Source: Cylicocyclus nassatus
Lineage: Eukaryota; Nematoda; Chromadorea; Rhabditida; Strongylidae
Length of the DNA: 64,000 bases
Assembly (NCBI GenBank): GCA_958299035.1
Contig: CATQJL010000001.1
Location: 16,971,433 to 17,035,432 of the forward strand
Reading direction: 5' to 3'
Part shown: positions 1-12,080 of the stretch, one piece after another
How the letters are laid out: every line of letters starts with the position of its first letter
Numbering within the stretch: position 1 is the stretch's first letter
Program-made: the position numbers and the translations under genes
The notes under the pieces: model-generated
Database searches by the model: none
What the model was told of the DNA's origin: nothing
The model's input: the letters and a program-made list of their open reading frames with translations, nothing else

Positions 1-90
1 AACACGCCGATGTTACCTACCTAGCCGCAAACTGGGCGCGCGGCTACCCATCTCCATACGCGGGGCGGCAAAACCGCCAACCACCATGCG

Positions 91-108
91 CTCGGCGTCG
101 ATGCACCA
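91..108 (-). promoter_or_regulatory. tRNA primer-binding site of the minus-strand BEL element
   Basis: Directly next to the LTR on the minus strand is TGGTGCATCGACGCCGAG. It starts with TGG, complementary to a tRNA CCA end. The first 10 bases would pair with a 3' end CGATGCACCA, as in a glycine tRNA acceptor; the tRNA identity is inferred. Confidence 0.7.
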
Positions 109-830
109 TGTGGCGGCTCGGTGGGGCTGTCCCCTACATGTCGCGCGTCCACCAAGGTTCATGACGCCTTGACGGGCGCTGCCGAGGACTGCCCCCTACA
201 AGTGTAAACGGCACGGTAAAATAGCGCGTAATGCTGAGAAAGAAGGGACCGACTAATTCAGATTACATTTATCTACAAATATACACAACAATAAACTAAC
301 ACTACTAAACTACTAGAACTACGAAAACTACTAAAACTACTCTTTAAAATCAGGAAAAGATAGGCACGGGACGAGCCGCCTTGTCCCGTGCTGCCGATGC
401 TCGGTGATGATCACTCCGACGCGTAGTTCTGGGCTCTCCGCTGGGTCAACCGCAAGTCCCTAGCCCTTCCGGGACGGTGTGACCCCTCTCCACTCCCGCT
501 AGTGTACTTCCTACGCAAGACGAGCCATGACTTTTAGCTGCGCGTCTCCAAAACCAAGAAGATAACAAAGGTTCAATCGCTCGAAACCGATGATCATCTG
601 CGGGAGCTGTTGGAGGCGCTGCCAGCACGAAAAATATCATAAAACGATCAATACGAACGAAACTTGAAGAGGCGTAAACTGCGGCCTGCGCGCCCTTATA
701 CACCCTGTGACTTGGCAACGCGCCCAGCAGAAGAGGACTTGGCGCGATCTTGAAAGCGCGCCAAGTAACGCGATAGCCAGCGCTCCCGGCCTCCTGTTTC
801 GAGGAGTGACTTGCATCGCGAGCCGCGACA
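109..830 (-). repeat. LTR of the minus-strand BEL element
   Basis: The ends are TG...CA in minus orientation. A TATA-like TGTATAAGG lies near 700-708 on the minus strand, matching the TATATAAGG of the other family members. Short ORFs on either strand here are LTR shadows; the same peptides recur in all copies of this LTR and are not thought to be genes. Confidence 0.9.
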
Positions 831-923
831 AGGTTCATAAAAAGCATTTTTTTGAGGTTTGGAAACTAAACTTACCACTGTTATGTGTTCAACCCGATGC
901 CTTCTAAAAAAATTTTGCTTTTC

Positions 924-2100
924 AGAGTGCTGTATGCATATGCCTTCTAACATCAACAGCAATAACGTCTACGCAATCACTTGTTCAGGGCTTGCCTCCA
1001 ATTTTGACCATTTCCTACCCAAGTACTACTACAACGTGAAGCATTTCAATGCTTCTATCGACATATTCTCGATTTTTGGGCTCGGCGCAACGCATAGAAG
1101 TTGTTATGTTGTATGTTAATAGAAAGTTGTATGTTTTATAAAAATTTCCGCTTGGACATAGTAGAAGGTCAGATACCACGAATCGTTTCAAACTTTTGCT
1201 TACAGTAGGTTACTCATCGTGCTTCTTCATTCTGGGCAACTCACTGGGTACCTACCGTAAGCAAATATCTGAAACAAGTAGTGGGATCTGATCTCCTACT
1301 GTCAAGCGGGCAGTTCTTTATATTGAGTCGCGCCGAGCTGGGTCGAACGGTACCCCCTGGACCAAGAGTTTGTCCACCCTGAAGCGAGATTTGGCTACGT
1401 TACGGTGACGTCACATGAATCAAGCGACTGTGCGTCGTTTTTTTCCAAAAAAATACAAGCGGTATTGCACATGTGTTCAGCATCACCACGATTTTTCAGT
1501 TCCTGACAGATTTGTAAGTGGGTTACCGTACTCCATCATCATACTTTCTGAATTCCAAAGATGATCGATGCATTAGAATTATCTTCTGTTTCGCTGAAAA
1601 CGCATTTGAAGCAACCTTTTTCTTATCACATCGTAAAGTGTTAATCACTTCACGCTCCTTATCAGGTTCGCGCTTTACTGCCGTGTCAGGTGTGGTGATA
1701 CTTGGAAGAGCAGAGTACACCAGAGTTATTTGAGCATAATACAGCGTAGGCACTATTCTAATCTTTGGTTCAAGAAAATAACAGAGACAAATCTGTGTTT
1801 GTGTATGAGTAGTATAAAAGTTGCAGATTAATAAATTCCAGCCAAAGCTGTTGGTATAAGAAAATGTTAATACCAAGAGTATTGAGTTTTCATGCATAAG
1901 ACCACCTTTTCAAAATCTTTAAGAGCTGGAAAAAATCGAGCCCCAAAAATCGAGAATTTGTTAATAGTAGCATTGAAACGTTTACGTTGTGGTAGCAAAG
2001 AGTAGGAAATGGTCAGAAATGGATGCAAACCCTGTATAAGTGATTGCGTAGACGTTATTGCTATTGATGTTGAAAGACATATGCACAGAGCACGTCCAAA
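924..2100. repeat. foldback (inverted-repeat) element
   Basis: Arms at about 924-1084 and 1938-2100 are inverted copies of each other at roughly 80 percent by eye; both contain AATAACGTCTACGCAATCAC in opposite orientation. A smaller inverted repeat (about 1140-1335) is nested in the loop. A related copy lies at 28380-29870. The ORFs here are short and not conserved between copies. The class of transposon is not clear, and no target duplication was identified. Confidence 0.65.
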
Positions 2101-3313
2101 ATTCCATATAACATCAGTTTACCTTCTTCATCAGCATTCCGGCCATACTTTTTTCATAGAATGCCATACAAGGAACCACTACGATATAACATTATATCGT
2201 GCAGCTCTCCCCACGGATGAAAGACAAATCTGGTATTCTGCCTATTAAAGTTCGAAATGTATCAAGAACTTGAAAAACTAAATTTCGGGAGATAGATGTT
2301 GCGAAACCCACATGAGTCCTAAGAAAAACAACTGCGGTCAATGCACAATCTTATGAAAAGAAATGATCAGTAAAGAGTTGGTAAAAACTGATGTTCAAAA
2401 GTCGCCAAAATTGGTGCAATCTAGAAACTTCAGTTTTTTCACCAGATTTTTGCTTGCAATTTGCACTATATAAACAAAAGGAGTCCTTAGTTTTATGTAA
2501 AATACGTGAATTATTTCATGCAAATCTCTTTGGCTTTTGCTCTCTATCTGCGTACTGTACTTGAAGGAAATGCCGATTAGCCATGTAACGCTTATGATGT
2601 GCGAATCTCCCCTTGGGTGCTGACCTTTGTTCTCAGATAAGATGTTGGTGTTGTTATCTAGCTTTAAACGTTTCGGTGGAATAGCATAAAATAGAGAACT
2701 GCTAACAGGGAGTCCATCGAGTTTCTTGACTACTGCTACTAAAACTGCATCAAGGCGAACTCTAAATTCAAACCACCACTCAACATAGCTTGGCTTTGCT
2801 CACCTTTAATACATACAAAAGCCTAATCGCAATCATTTTATTGTAGCAGTCATTTACAGAAGATTCTCTGATATTTATTTATGTTGTCACCATCCGACGT
2901 ACTGATTTTTGCTGCGAGTTGCTTGCTACCGTGTGAAATCTAGCATTCACGAGAACCAGCCATTAAGCTTACGGCACTCAGACGAATTTTTGCAATAAGA
3001 GTAGCCTATTGTATGCACCGGCTACTATAAAACTGCTGATGTACCATGCCGAGCTGAGTTTGTGCTCTGGGATTCAGTATTCGTTCAATCCAAAGTGATA
3101 TATTACGATGCGACTGCAATGCTCCTGACTCGAGCGACCATCGCGTCTTTTTTTACGAATTATGAGCGGTGTGTGATTGAGCAAATAAGGTCTCATATAA
3201 TGCACTCTTCTACTACTTCGTTCAAGTCATTTTTGGCACTCGGAAAAAAATTGCAAGGACACGGTAGCACTACTTTGTATTTTGAGTTCATGGATGTTAC
3301 CTACGACGAGATG
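2101..3313. other. AT-rich spacer, nothing recognised
   Basis: There is no supportable exon, RNA gene or repeat boundary here. The open frames are short and lack coding character. Confidence 0.5.
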
Positions 3314-3431
3314 GTATAAGCTCCTGCAAGACGAAGGCGGTCGGTTCGATGTGCAACGCTGCTGCGACACAGCTGCGTCACAACCGCGTCACACATCGAA
3401 CCGACCGCCTTCGTCTTGCAGGAGCTTATAC
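3314..3431. repeat. 118-bp perfect hairpin
   Basis: The 40-nt arms 3314-3353 and 3392-3431 are exact reverse complements, starting GTATAAGCTCCTGCAAGACG, around a 38-nt loop. The surrounding DNA is AT-rich while the arms are GC-rich. Either a very young miniature element or a hairpin RNA precursor would look like this. No direct repeat is evident beyond the arms. Confidence 0.85.
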
Positions 3432-3819
3432 ATTAGGTATTAGTGTTTATTCGTTTCACACTCTAAGGAATTCTCTGGCGATTTGCCTACCTTACTTTCT
3501 GTTAATACCTAAACTGGATCCATCATTTTCTTCAAATGAGCATTATTTCCTCATTGTCTATTCCCTGGTTCCATAATAGTGAGAATAACAAGGAATGACC
3601 CAAGTTTCAGGCGAGAAACGTACGATAATAAACCAATCTGCTATTCACATAAGTTCGGGGAACGGCAGTAAACACTCACTTTCATAGTTTTGGTTTACTG
3701 ACAAATCGCTTGAAAAACTAGCTGCGTACCCTTTACTTTCGATGTGAACGACTTCGCAAATGCCATTCTAGACTATCTGAGCTTGTAATCGTTTTCTATT
3801 TTTTTTCTTGAGCTTCCGG
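3432..3819. other. spacer, nothing recognised
   Basis: No feature is supported between the hairpin and the start of the inverted duplication. Confidence 0.4.
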
Positions 3820-4353
3820 GGTTTCTGTTTTTTTCACTCGTTTCTACTTTTATTCATTTCATTTTTATCCTATTTGCCGAAATCCGATGGAAATTCAACT
3901 CAACCATGTCATTGCTTTTGCAAATGTGTTTCCATTGTAAGAAAATCGAGAACCGGGAAAGCAAATTTCGCTCTAATCAACTGCTTTGTTCCACACAACC
4001 AAAAGTTAAGTCTCAGGTGCAGAATTTGCCTAATTATGATAATCCAAATATGGAATAGACTGAGAAATTATGTTTTTTATTCCGAAGAGTCATTAAATCC
4101 TTCAAGTTTTTGTCAACATTCTTAAACAAACCCCTAATTCTTTTCTTAGCTTAGTACATATATTGCTGTCCGATACAATGAGTTTCACACTTGTTGCGTA
4201 CCCCAATCGAAACCGTAATGTCAAAGCTCCACTTCGAGTAAGAGAGTCGACACAATGTTAATTCATCTATGTGAGACGCGTACGACTTTATGTTTTGTAT
4301 TTCAGAATTATTTTTGAACAGCCGAAAAGAGAGAGCTCTGCAAGTAATTAGCG

Positions 4354-4387
4354 ATGGCTGATATATTCAATCAAATTTTCAACGTAG
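4354..4387 (+). other. possible 5' coding exon of gene A
   Basis: An ATG at 4354 opens a short frame that begins MADIFNQIFNV. The right arm has the same start region as MTALFNQIFNV in an open frame (22850-23041), so the peptide is conserved while flanking DNA differs. A TTTCAG acceptor-like site lies about 50 bp upstream. The frame closes soon after, and the phase does not join directly to the exon at 5399, so another exon would be needed in between. Confidence 0.35.
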
Positions 4388-4629
4388 GTTCTTTCACTTA
4401 TGAAGATTAAAAGTTAGTGGGTTGTTTTGGTAATTCTCTAATTTCGCTTCCCAAAAAGCCCTAAGTAAGACCTCTTTCTTTGGTATCAAGTCTTTGGTTT
4501 TTCTTGCACTATTCTCATTGTCAGTTTTAGTTACACCTTGCGGAGGGTGTAGACGTTTTCCTTGGAAGGTTAGAAACAGTACTTCACCTACTACTATTAG
4601 ACTAAAAAAGAACTTGGAGCAATTCTATA

Positions 4630-5040
4630 ACCAGCTGGCTTACCCGGCTCCGCCCGGCCCTGTACACTATGATAAAAGTCCCATTCCTACCTCTGTACAA
4701 CCTTTCCCTGTGTCCACTTCTACATGCCAATTCCCTATCGTCACTATTAGCGATCAGCAGGCTCACTCACCCCACTGTGCCAAATACCAGCTCCGTAGGT
4801 CGAACTTTGCAAAATGATAAAATCGAATAAAATTAACGGATAATTTCAAAAATCAATATTGTATTCGTGATCAGCATGCTCGATTACCCCTCTATTCAGC
4901 TCCCAGATCCACAGCTTGTAGTTTGCAAAAAATCGATAAAAATCGATAAAATCGATATCGATCGATGGCGAAAAGTAGCCTATGACACCCGCTAGGCGTC
5001 GGTATGTGTGTGTGTGTGTGCAAAATTAGGTCCGATCGGT
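4630..5040. repeat. interspersed repeat, copy 1 (specific to the left arm)
   Basis: This block starts near CTGGCTTACCCGGCTCCGCC and runs through ATCGAT-rich sequence to a (GT)n tract at about 5003-5021. The same block is present inverted at about 16030-16430, and a fragment is at about 10861-10905. The right arm lacks it, so it was inserted after the duplication or lost from one side. Confidence 0.7.
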
Positions 5041-5398
5041 TCAGAAAAAATTTTTCTATTCGGAACATACGTAACGACACACTCGCAAAGAAGCAAAGAG
5101 ACTTTCAGCTCTACATATAAGAAAGTGCAGTACGCGCATTGGCTACTATATGTTTTACGCTTTCACAGTTATATATTGAGAAAGTGCATGATGTTTACTC
5201 ATTAAAGTTTGGCGCAATGAAGAATTTGAGAAAAAAAGAGAAAATTCTATAATTTTTTTCGTAACCGCGTTGAACAAAGCAATACTCAAGTGAGCAGAGA
5301 ATATGAACAAAAGCGAAGAAATCGATATCTTTGTAGTAGAGCTAACTAACCTAAAATGAGGAGTGGGGTGCAGGCATGGTTATATTTTTGTGTTTCAG

Positions 5399-8142
5399 TG
5401 CATCAAGGGCGACTACAGCAACTACACGAAAGACACAGTTCGCAAGGCCAGCGAATTCTTAGGAATAGCAGAAAATCAACCAATCAACATTCCTCGAATG
5501 AGGATAGCGATGGCAAAACTGCATCGTTTGAAGGAGCACGGGCAAGAGGATGTTGTCCGCCTTATTCGCGTCATTGCCATTATAATGGGATATCAGGTAC
5601 GCGAACACAGTCGTGCACAATATTAAAACTTCCAAAAATCTTCGTCGATGTTCTAAAACACTACACAGGTTGACATACCACATCCACCAGAACCACCAGC
5701 ACGAAACGAACACGTAGGTGGATGGTTTGGCCGTGATATCTGTGAAATAGATAATGAAAATTTGACACAATTTGTTGGACAAGATGGGAGAACCGTTGAC
5801 CTCAAAGAAATCCACAATAGCTTGAGACGAACAAAACCAAAGACTCCAGAAGAATTTTTCGCAAACTTTATGACAATGCTTCTTGTGCAGGTAAGACCTT
5901 CTTCAGTAATAGATTTTTATAAACGCTATGGTTTTCGGCATTTGCTGTAGAAACTTGAAAAAATTTATCGCCTGCGGGAAAACCTCGCGATCTCCATTTT
6001 GTTGACAAAGTGCAAATTTATGGTAAGAGCTTATGTTGTTTGTTCAATGCAAACGGCAATGCCTATTACAAATTTCATTGAAGCAACTCTTAGGAGCAAC
6101 GGAGAAGTGCCAGCAGATTTTAAGGAGTATCCAGAGAGAATCAGATATTTTATGTAAACAAGACTTTCTTTACAAAAGATTTGCTCACAACAGCAGACTT
6201 TTCTAGACCTGATCATCGCCCATATTTTGAGGTATCAGCTTGCTGAATGAGTTCTATCCAATTTGAATTTTTAAGTTCATAGCGTCTTACAAAATCACCT
6301 TTTTTCAAGTAAATGGTATTGCGAAAAACCCCGGCTAGAGAAGAAGCAAGAAATCCAAAATTCTGATGCACTTCTTCAAACCCGTAATTTTGACGTTCCA
6401 TTGTAAGAACTTAGTAAAGTGATTTTCAAAAATTATTTTATATCCAAAAGGAGCTCATAAGCATCGACGCTTAGAGTTTTGACCAAATAAAAAGGAAGCC
6501 GTTTGTTAACCTCAGTCCAATATACGCATACATATTGCCCACTGGCGGCGTGGCGTTATGGAGCGAAGCTACGCCGCATTTGCCTGTGGTATATTCTGAG
6601 GGCCCTTTGCGTTGCGTCGCTCCTAACTGCACTCGCAGAGGAGCTAGAGCTACCCAGCGGATTGAGCCATTCTCCTTATTCTCCATGGATAAAGAGATCA
6701 AAATGTGGTTGAGAAACGCATTCCAAGGGCGAATCAAAATATAGATGAGGAAGTGTCTGCAAAGCAAGCCAAGAGAAAGCAGAAGATGAGAAAGCTAATT
6801 TCTCTTGAAAAGTCATTGACGAAAAATTTCTATCCTTTTTCTCTACTAATTCTCGTGTTTTACTCCTTCTGAACACTTCAACTCACATCCAGCATTGGAT
6901 CATCCCAGATTCAGCCTTTGATTCATCCCTCAATTCATCTATTTTTCAAAAATCTTTTCAATTGCAGTCGTCTTTGTTTTGTTTGATTCAATCATAAAGT
7001 ATGAGCATATCAGGTCGTAGTAATGAATGGCTCAATCCTCTAGCAGGAGCAGCGCTACTAATGCGGCTGCAATCAAAGGCGCAACGCAAATGGCCCTCAG
7101 GATATACCACAGGGTGATGCGGCGTGGCTTTGCTCCGTAACGCCTCCCCCCCCCCTTGCCCACTAGTGAAGACTAATGGAAAGTAATTGATGAAGGGTCC
7201 CTGCTAGCTCTTGCTCTAATCTAGCACTTGATTAAGAATTATAGATTGTCTCTATTAACGATAAGTTATCGTTCGTTGAACATATGAACGATAGTAGCAC
7301 TTCGGCGGCAAATTTTACAAGCAGGACGATTTTTACATGAGAATGGTTTCTGAATATATACAAGCTTGTTAAATATCTTCGATTCTTGACAAATATAAGG
7401 ACCTGACTTAAGGGATGCACTATGAATTTTTGCAAGCACATATCTCTTAGGTAGGACCGTATTCCTTATTTTCGGCTACGTCAGATTCTAAGCCAGCACT
7501 CTGGCTAGATTGTGGAGTTCACTGAAATTTATTATGTCTCGGAAACAGCAAGAAAAGCGCTTTCCACAAATAAGATCGCATTGAGAATTAAAATTTCTTG
7601 GAACAGCGGCATCGATTATGAGACAACAAAAATCGGGCAGATCTTCTGCAGCAAGCTAGTGCTTGTGCCAAAGACGTTTGCTATGCGATCTTTATTTCCA
7701 CCCAAGGTTTTAAAGTTACTCCGCTATCTCTCAAATTCTTGCAAATGGTTCAAAGCGTCTTTGCGAGGCTAAGTCATTATGCATAATCTCCCTTATTTGA
7801 TTTTGACGTTTCCCGAGCTCTTTACCTGGCTTTTCGAAAGCTTTATCAAGCTGTTTTCCCAGTTCTTTGGGTTACGCAAATTTCAACAATGATATAGTGC
7901 TGGAATTATCGCTCCTTCATATTTGCTGCGCCATCATAAGGAAGTATCCCCACTGTATCCCAAACGCAGTTTAGAAGGCAATTATGAAAAAAATTTTTTA
8001 ACCTCAATACAAAAATTATTTCAGAATCAAATTTCGAAGAATAGCCAAAGAGATACAAGCAAGAAGAGATGGGGATCACAAAGACTTCTTTAGAAATCTA
8101 GAAGATGAAGTCATGCTGAAGCTGAAGAAGCTTGAGTTATAA
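5399..8142 (+). CDS. gene A: unrecognised four-exon protein gene (3' exons)
   Basis: The exons are 5399-5596, 5669-5890, 5951-6153 and 8025-8142, joined by introns with GT...AG ends (72, 60 and 1871 bp). The first exon follows TTTCAG. The phases agree at every junction and the spliced frame is 246 residues ending in TAA at 8140. The second exon holds a proline-rich start and WFGRDICEID, then TPEEFFANF. The last exon is a charged, coiled-coil-like tail rich in K, R and E. I see no signal peptide, membrane segment or motif that I can name. The N-terminus is missing because the first exon is not resolved (see 4354). The long last intron contains a MITE (6544-7155). The inverted paralogue at 19783-22515 keeps the same structure, which supports the model. 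The function is unknown. Confidence 0.7.
6544..7155. mobile_element. MITE with 9-bp TSD, Mutator-like (left arm copy)
   Basis: The element is flanked by the direct repeat TTGCCCACT (6535-6543 and 7156-7164). Its ends are inverted repeats of about 75-80 bp sharing GGCGTTAYGGAGC and CTGTGGTATATYCTGAGGG. A 9-bp duplication with long terminal repeats fits the Mutator-like superfamily. It has no transposase. The same insertion, with the same duplication, lies in the right arm (20750-21364), so it predates the duplication or the last homogenisation of the arms. Confidence 0.75.
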
Positions 8143-9054
8143 GCAATTATATTTGTTGGAATCTAAAAATTCCGGAGCAGCTCGTGTGATTTACGTTTAC
8201 CTAAATAGCAAGACTCCTAGCGAGCCGCCCATGGTGCTCACAACAAAGGTATAAACATTAACTAATGTACATTCTCAACATCATAAACTTGTTCATAAGT
8301 AACTTCACGCTCCTCTGCGCCTAGCCCCCCCCCCCCTATCCTCTTGCCCCAAATCCTAAAGTTTCTGACGCGAGTGGTGGCAACAATGTGCTCCAAACGG
8401 GCGATGGTGCACGCCGTACAAATCAAGTATGTTTTTTCTTTTTCTACCCGGTTTTTCATGAACATCGCAGGGACATCTCCTGAAACTTGTTAGAGTCATC
8501 TCTTTCGAGCCCTGAGCACATCATACCCAGACAGTAATAAATCTTTTGCACTCTAGAATTAGGGGGATAAGAAAGGCTAATAAAACTCTCCTGCACAACA
8601 ACGTGGATTTTCTCCAAAATTTTGAAGAAGATCAACAAAGGGGCATTCGCGAATCCACTCAAGCAAAGTCTCCCCACAAGTAGGGCTTGACCTGTTTCTA
8701 ATTGATTCTTCAATATGTTGCTGAGACAAATCATATTTTGCATCTATTTCAGGTAAACAAGTCTTTGCTAAAGAACTATTATTTTGTGTTCTTGTACCGT
8801 TGCTTCACTGTGCACTTATGAAACGCTTACTTAGCTCAATGGCATATTGCATTACGCAAGAATTTTTGGCCTTGACTAGGAACTATATCAGACTCAAATC
8901 TGGAAGAATAGCTAGAACTGGGAAGGACGAGCTGTTAAGAATCCGGACGTAAATGAAACTTGTAATCATTATTCCTAAAAACATACTAAATCATAATCAT
9001 TATGCAAAGACCTAAGACCATTATGCAATCTATAATACCGCTCATAATTCGTCA

Positions 9055-9145
9055 AAAAGTCGCCGGACTGCGGCGCACTCCGCCGCAGTGCGCTGCAGTC
9101 CACCAGAGTGCAGCGGAGTGCGCCGCAGACCACTATAGTCCATCG
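9055..9145. repeat. GC-rich degenerate tandem repeat
   Basis: There are repeated short units of the type GCGCCGCAGTCCA and GTGCAGCGGAGTGCGCC. The left arm has about 30 bp more than the right arm (near 18960-19010), an apparent unit-number difference. A third copy is at about 15660-15745. Confidence 0.6.
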
Positions 9146-10207
9146 GAATCCGCGTCGCATCGCCGTATCTCGTTTCAGAATGAACGAATTCTGAATCCGA
9201 AGAAACCACTCGATTCAACTTGGCGAGACGCATCATACATTGTAGAAATGCCACAATCTGTCAGGTACGGTAGGCGGGCAAAGGATATCGATCGATTGAC
9301 TGCCGTTGCTGCAGCGACTGCAGTGTGAAACAACCCTTTCCAAGTTCTACTCGCCGTAATTTCCTTCGCAATGAATATATTCTGAATCCGAAAAGAGTAT
9401 TGTGCTCAGCTGATCAAAACAAATCTTTCTTTATACAACATGCCTTGATATTCCGATTTCAGTATTCTCAAATCTTTTGTGGACGTCTTTTCAGAGAGGC
9501 GTAAAGCAGCGCGCATTGCCCCTAGTAGACTCCAGAAATGACTTTTCGATAGTAATTTTTCTGTAGATTATGGAGCCTTGAAAAGTCGCCGTAGACCCAC
9601 TCTCAAAGGAAATAGATGGACTGTGAATTGTGGAAAAATCTTGTTGTCAAAAATTCTACTCGTCGTAACCGTAGAATATAAAGCTATCTTGCTAATTGAC
9701 TTTGATTTTGAGAGTTTCCCAATCAGCAGGCTAGATATTCCTATTAGCAAGTTTTCAGAGATCTTCGGCTTACTTGATTTTTTCTCGTTCCACGCCCTTA
9801 AGCTTGCCAGTGGGATTTGGCCGAAGTGTTGATGATATTGATTTGAAAGGACATTCTGCTCATAGAGGTGTTGGAACACGTTGTTTATGAAAATCTTGGT
9901 CTATGGTCAAGTAGAGGGTCTTTTTTGCAGATATACGTAAGTAGGTAACTGCAACGGAGTTACGGAAGCTCGTAACTTCGCCTGCACCTCTCATGTATCT
10001 TTCCAAAGACTTGCCTGCTTGCTTTCGAAGTTAAAGTTACTAGAGACTGTGCTATCGATGGTGCATGTCTTAGGCTCCAGTCTATAAAATCGCCGAGTTA
10101 CGAGCCCACGAAAACACGCCCTCATGCATTTTGCCGAAAATGTAAAGACCGCATACTTCGTCGAAAAACGATATAAAAAACGCGGAGATTTGAATGATCT
10201 GAAGGTA

Positions 10208-10264
10208 AGTTAATGGGGTGCGGCACACCCCCTTAAAAGCTGCGGTGGCCGCACCCCATTAACT
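10208..10264. repeat. 57-bp hairpin with 17-bp perfect arms
   Basis: The arms 10208-10224 and 10248-10264 (AGTTAATGGGGTGCGGC and its complement) enclose a 23-nt loop. It lies just inside the inner end of the left duplication arm. Confidence 0.7.
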
Positions 10265-11100
10265 ACATAAAAAAACATTTTTAGCGGACAGTATTTATAT
10301 CGATAGCCTAGACCTTGTAGATTTCATAGGACTGCTTTGAGTCTGATTCGTCTTTCTAGCTGTGAGTATTGGTGAAAGCACAGCGATCAAAAGCGAAAAG
10401 TGGGAAAAACGAGCTTTTGGTTGGCTTCTAATTCGACAGCTTGGAGGTCTTCTGAAGCGGGATTCCCGAGGTGGACAAAGAAGGAGTAGTGCTTTGTCTT
10501 GAGTGCAAAAACGGATAGCTAGTTCACCTTTAAAACAAAGTTAACCATGTTGGAATTTGACCATTTCGTTTAGGTAGCCCAGTATCTTGAATCTTCAGAA
10601 TTCGCTCAGACTTTGTCTACAGGGGTTAATTGACATGCTAATTATGGATGTGTTGCCCATTATGTTTGATAGGGCCTTCAAGTAATGCTATCTCAAGTGT
10701 ATAGTTCAGGGGGGGGGGGGAGTCTTTTTAAGAAAGCAATCAGGGGGGGGGTCGTAACCAGCGATCGTGTGCCACACCCTTTGCTTGACCCTGGTCGGGG
10801 GTCGTGCTTCCGTATTGCGTCAAAATCCCACCACCTCTTGTTGACTTGGACAATGCCTGTAACTGAAGTGTTTTGACAGGGCCGGGCGGAACTTGGTATG
10901 CCGACTTGTATTGAATATTTATATATATATATTAATACAACAATAATATAATAATATTATATTATATTATATTATTATATTATAATAATATAATACAATA
11001 TAATAATATCAATAATGTAATAATATTATATTGTTATATAGTAGATATAATAGTCTAATATATACTATATATATATACTATCGAATTCGGATTTTTTCCT
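10265..11100. other. spacer with poly-G tracts and AT microsatellite
   Basis: Two runs of G occur near 10710 and 10743. At 10861-10905 there is a fragment of the interspersed repeat of 4630-5040. About 10917-11070 is a degenerate (TA)n/(AATA)n tract. No gene is recognised. Confidence 0.6.
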
Positions 11101-11109
11101 TTCAGTTTC

Positions 11110-11515
11110 AGTGTTAAAATCGACATTTTTCGAAAACTACCGCTTGAAATGGGCTGAAAATCTACAGTTATACTTACCTAGGCTTGTAGTATAGAACTAA
11201 TGCGAAAACGGCTCAGCATTGCTTTGAGAAAATCAGGAAAATTTTCGTTATCTCTGTTTCTAGTCAAGGAAAAAATACGGCAATCGCACATATGGGTACC
11301 AGATATCGATAGTATTGATGTGAGCGAGTTGGAGGCCCGTAGAAATTATTTGGACGAAAATCTGAGTTTCTTTCGATTTTTTGGGCATTTGGAAATCTTT
11401 AGATTTTGAGTTCGAAGTCTCCGTGGATCGAGCTTGGCGCAAAAACATGAATGCTATCTTGTAGAGCTTGCTTTGCTCTATCGAACAGTACCCTTTACCC
11501 CTTATTGGGTTGAGT
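11110..11515. repeat. one-armed copy of the 33655-34462 palindrome family
   Basis: This is similar in order and content to the right half of the palindrome at 33655-34462, including CTATCTTGTAGAGCTTGCTT, which matches there as CTATCTTGTAGGGCTTGCTC. Only one arm is present. Confidence 0.6.
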
Positions 11516-11559
11516 TTCGTTACTTTGTTGAAGCAAGCAAATAAAAACCGACATTATTT

Positions 11560-11605
11560 TCTTGACAACCTAATATATTAGGTTGGCACGAAAGTTCTGT
11601 CGCAC
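11560..11605. repeat. two abutting mariner-type terminal repeats
   Basis: An element end (GACAACCTAA) is followed by TATA and then the start of a second element (TTAGGTTGGCACGAAAG, from 11578). The ends resemble those of the TA-flanked elements at 32568 and 58847. The partner end of each was not found nearby. Confidence 0.5.
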
Positions 11606-12052
11606 CATACTCAAAAATTCAAAACTTCTGGTTTTTCCAACCGGCTCTTCATAATGTCATCTTAGCTGCTCTAATGTTCATCTGCTGCATAGATAGGAGC
11701 GATAGAAGAAAATTTGTCAAAATTTGAATTTTCTGGTTAGGGTCATCAAAAATCGGAAACTTGCAACAAAAATCAGAGCAGTCAGTATTGTAGGTTCTTT
11801 CACCAGCTCTTTCTAGCTGTGCAAAGCTTGCGCTGATTGGGCGTCTCTATGAAAAGTTATGATTTCCCTGAAAAATGCCAAAATAAATCAAATTCGCTCT
11901 TTTGTATTGCTTGCTCGAAAATCATGACTTTTCATAGATACGCTCAATCGGCGCAAACTTTGCACCGCTAGAAAGAGCTGGTGAAAAAACCTATACTATC
12001 TTATGCGATATTTTGCCACACAGGTTTGTTATAAGTATTATTTATTCAGCCT

Positions 12053-12080
12053 GACGTTTCGGCAACAATGCCTTCCTCAG
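12053..12080 (-). ncRNA. hammerhead-ribozyme-like core, mirror copy
   Basis: This is the same 28-nt core as at 12141-12168, on the opposite strand, in the other arm of the palindrome. A transcript of either strand would carry one core and the complement of the other. Confidence 0.3.

Larger units (their letters stand above)
1..830 (-). mobile_element. 5' end of a BEL/Pao LTR retrotransposon, cut by the window edge
   Basis: Read on the minus strand, this is an LTR (109-830) followed by leader sequence (1-108). It matches the LTR and leader of the complete element at 34552-44935 almost throughout, so it belongs to the same family. The LTR begins TGTCGCGG and ends CACA. The leader starts with the same primer-binding site. 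The rest of the element must lie left of position 1, so it is not known whether it is complete. At about 722 bp the LTR is shorter than the 772-bp LTRs of BEL-1; a stretch near its U5 end is missing or diverged, which suggests an older copy. Confidence 0.9.
3820..10165 (+). repeat. left arm of a large inverted duplication
   Basis: This is homologous, in inverted orientation, to 17927-23575. The inner part (about 5545-10165) is almost identical to its partner: short indels and scattered substitutions only, including shared transposon insertions. The outer part (about 3820-5540) is clearly more diverged, and it carries an extra repeat block at about 4605-5075 that the right arm lacks. It contains gene A. 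After the gene (8143-9040) nothing is recognised. The 9050-10165 portion has a third, diverged copy at 15650-17720. Confidence 0.9.

Noticed and set aside
3808..4125. 105-residue ORF with a partly similar ORF on the other arm (23489-23223)
   Set aside because: The similarity follows from the inverted duplication, and there are frameshifts between the copies. It is upstream sequence of genes A/B and has no clear coding constraint.
9568..9879. 103-residue ORF repeated at 18213-18464
   Set aside because: It lies in the near-identical duplicated arm, so identity is expected for any frame. The third, older copy (about 17150-17350) does not keep it open.
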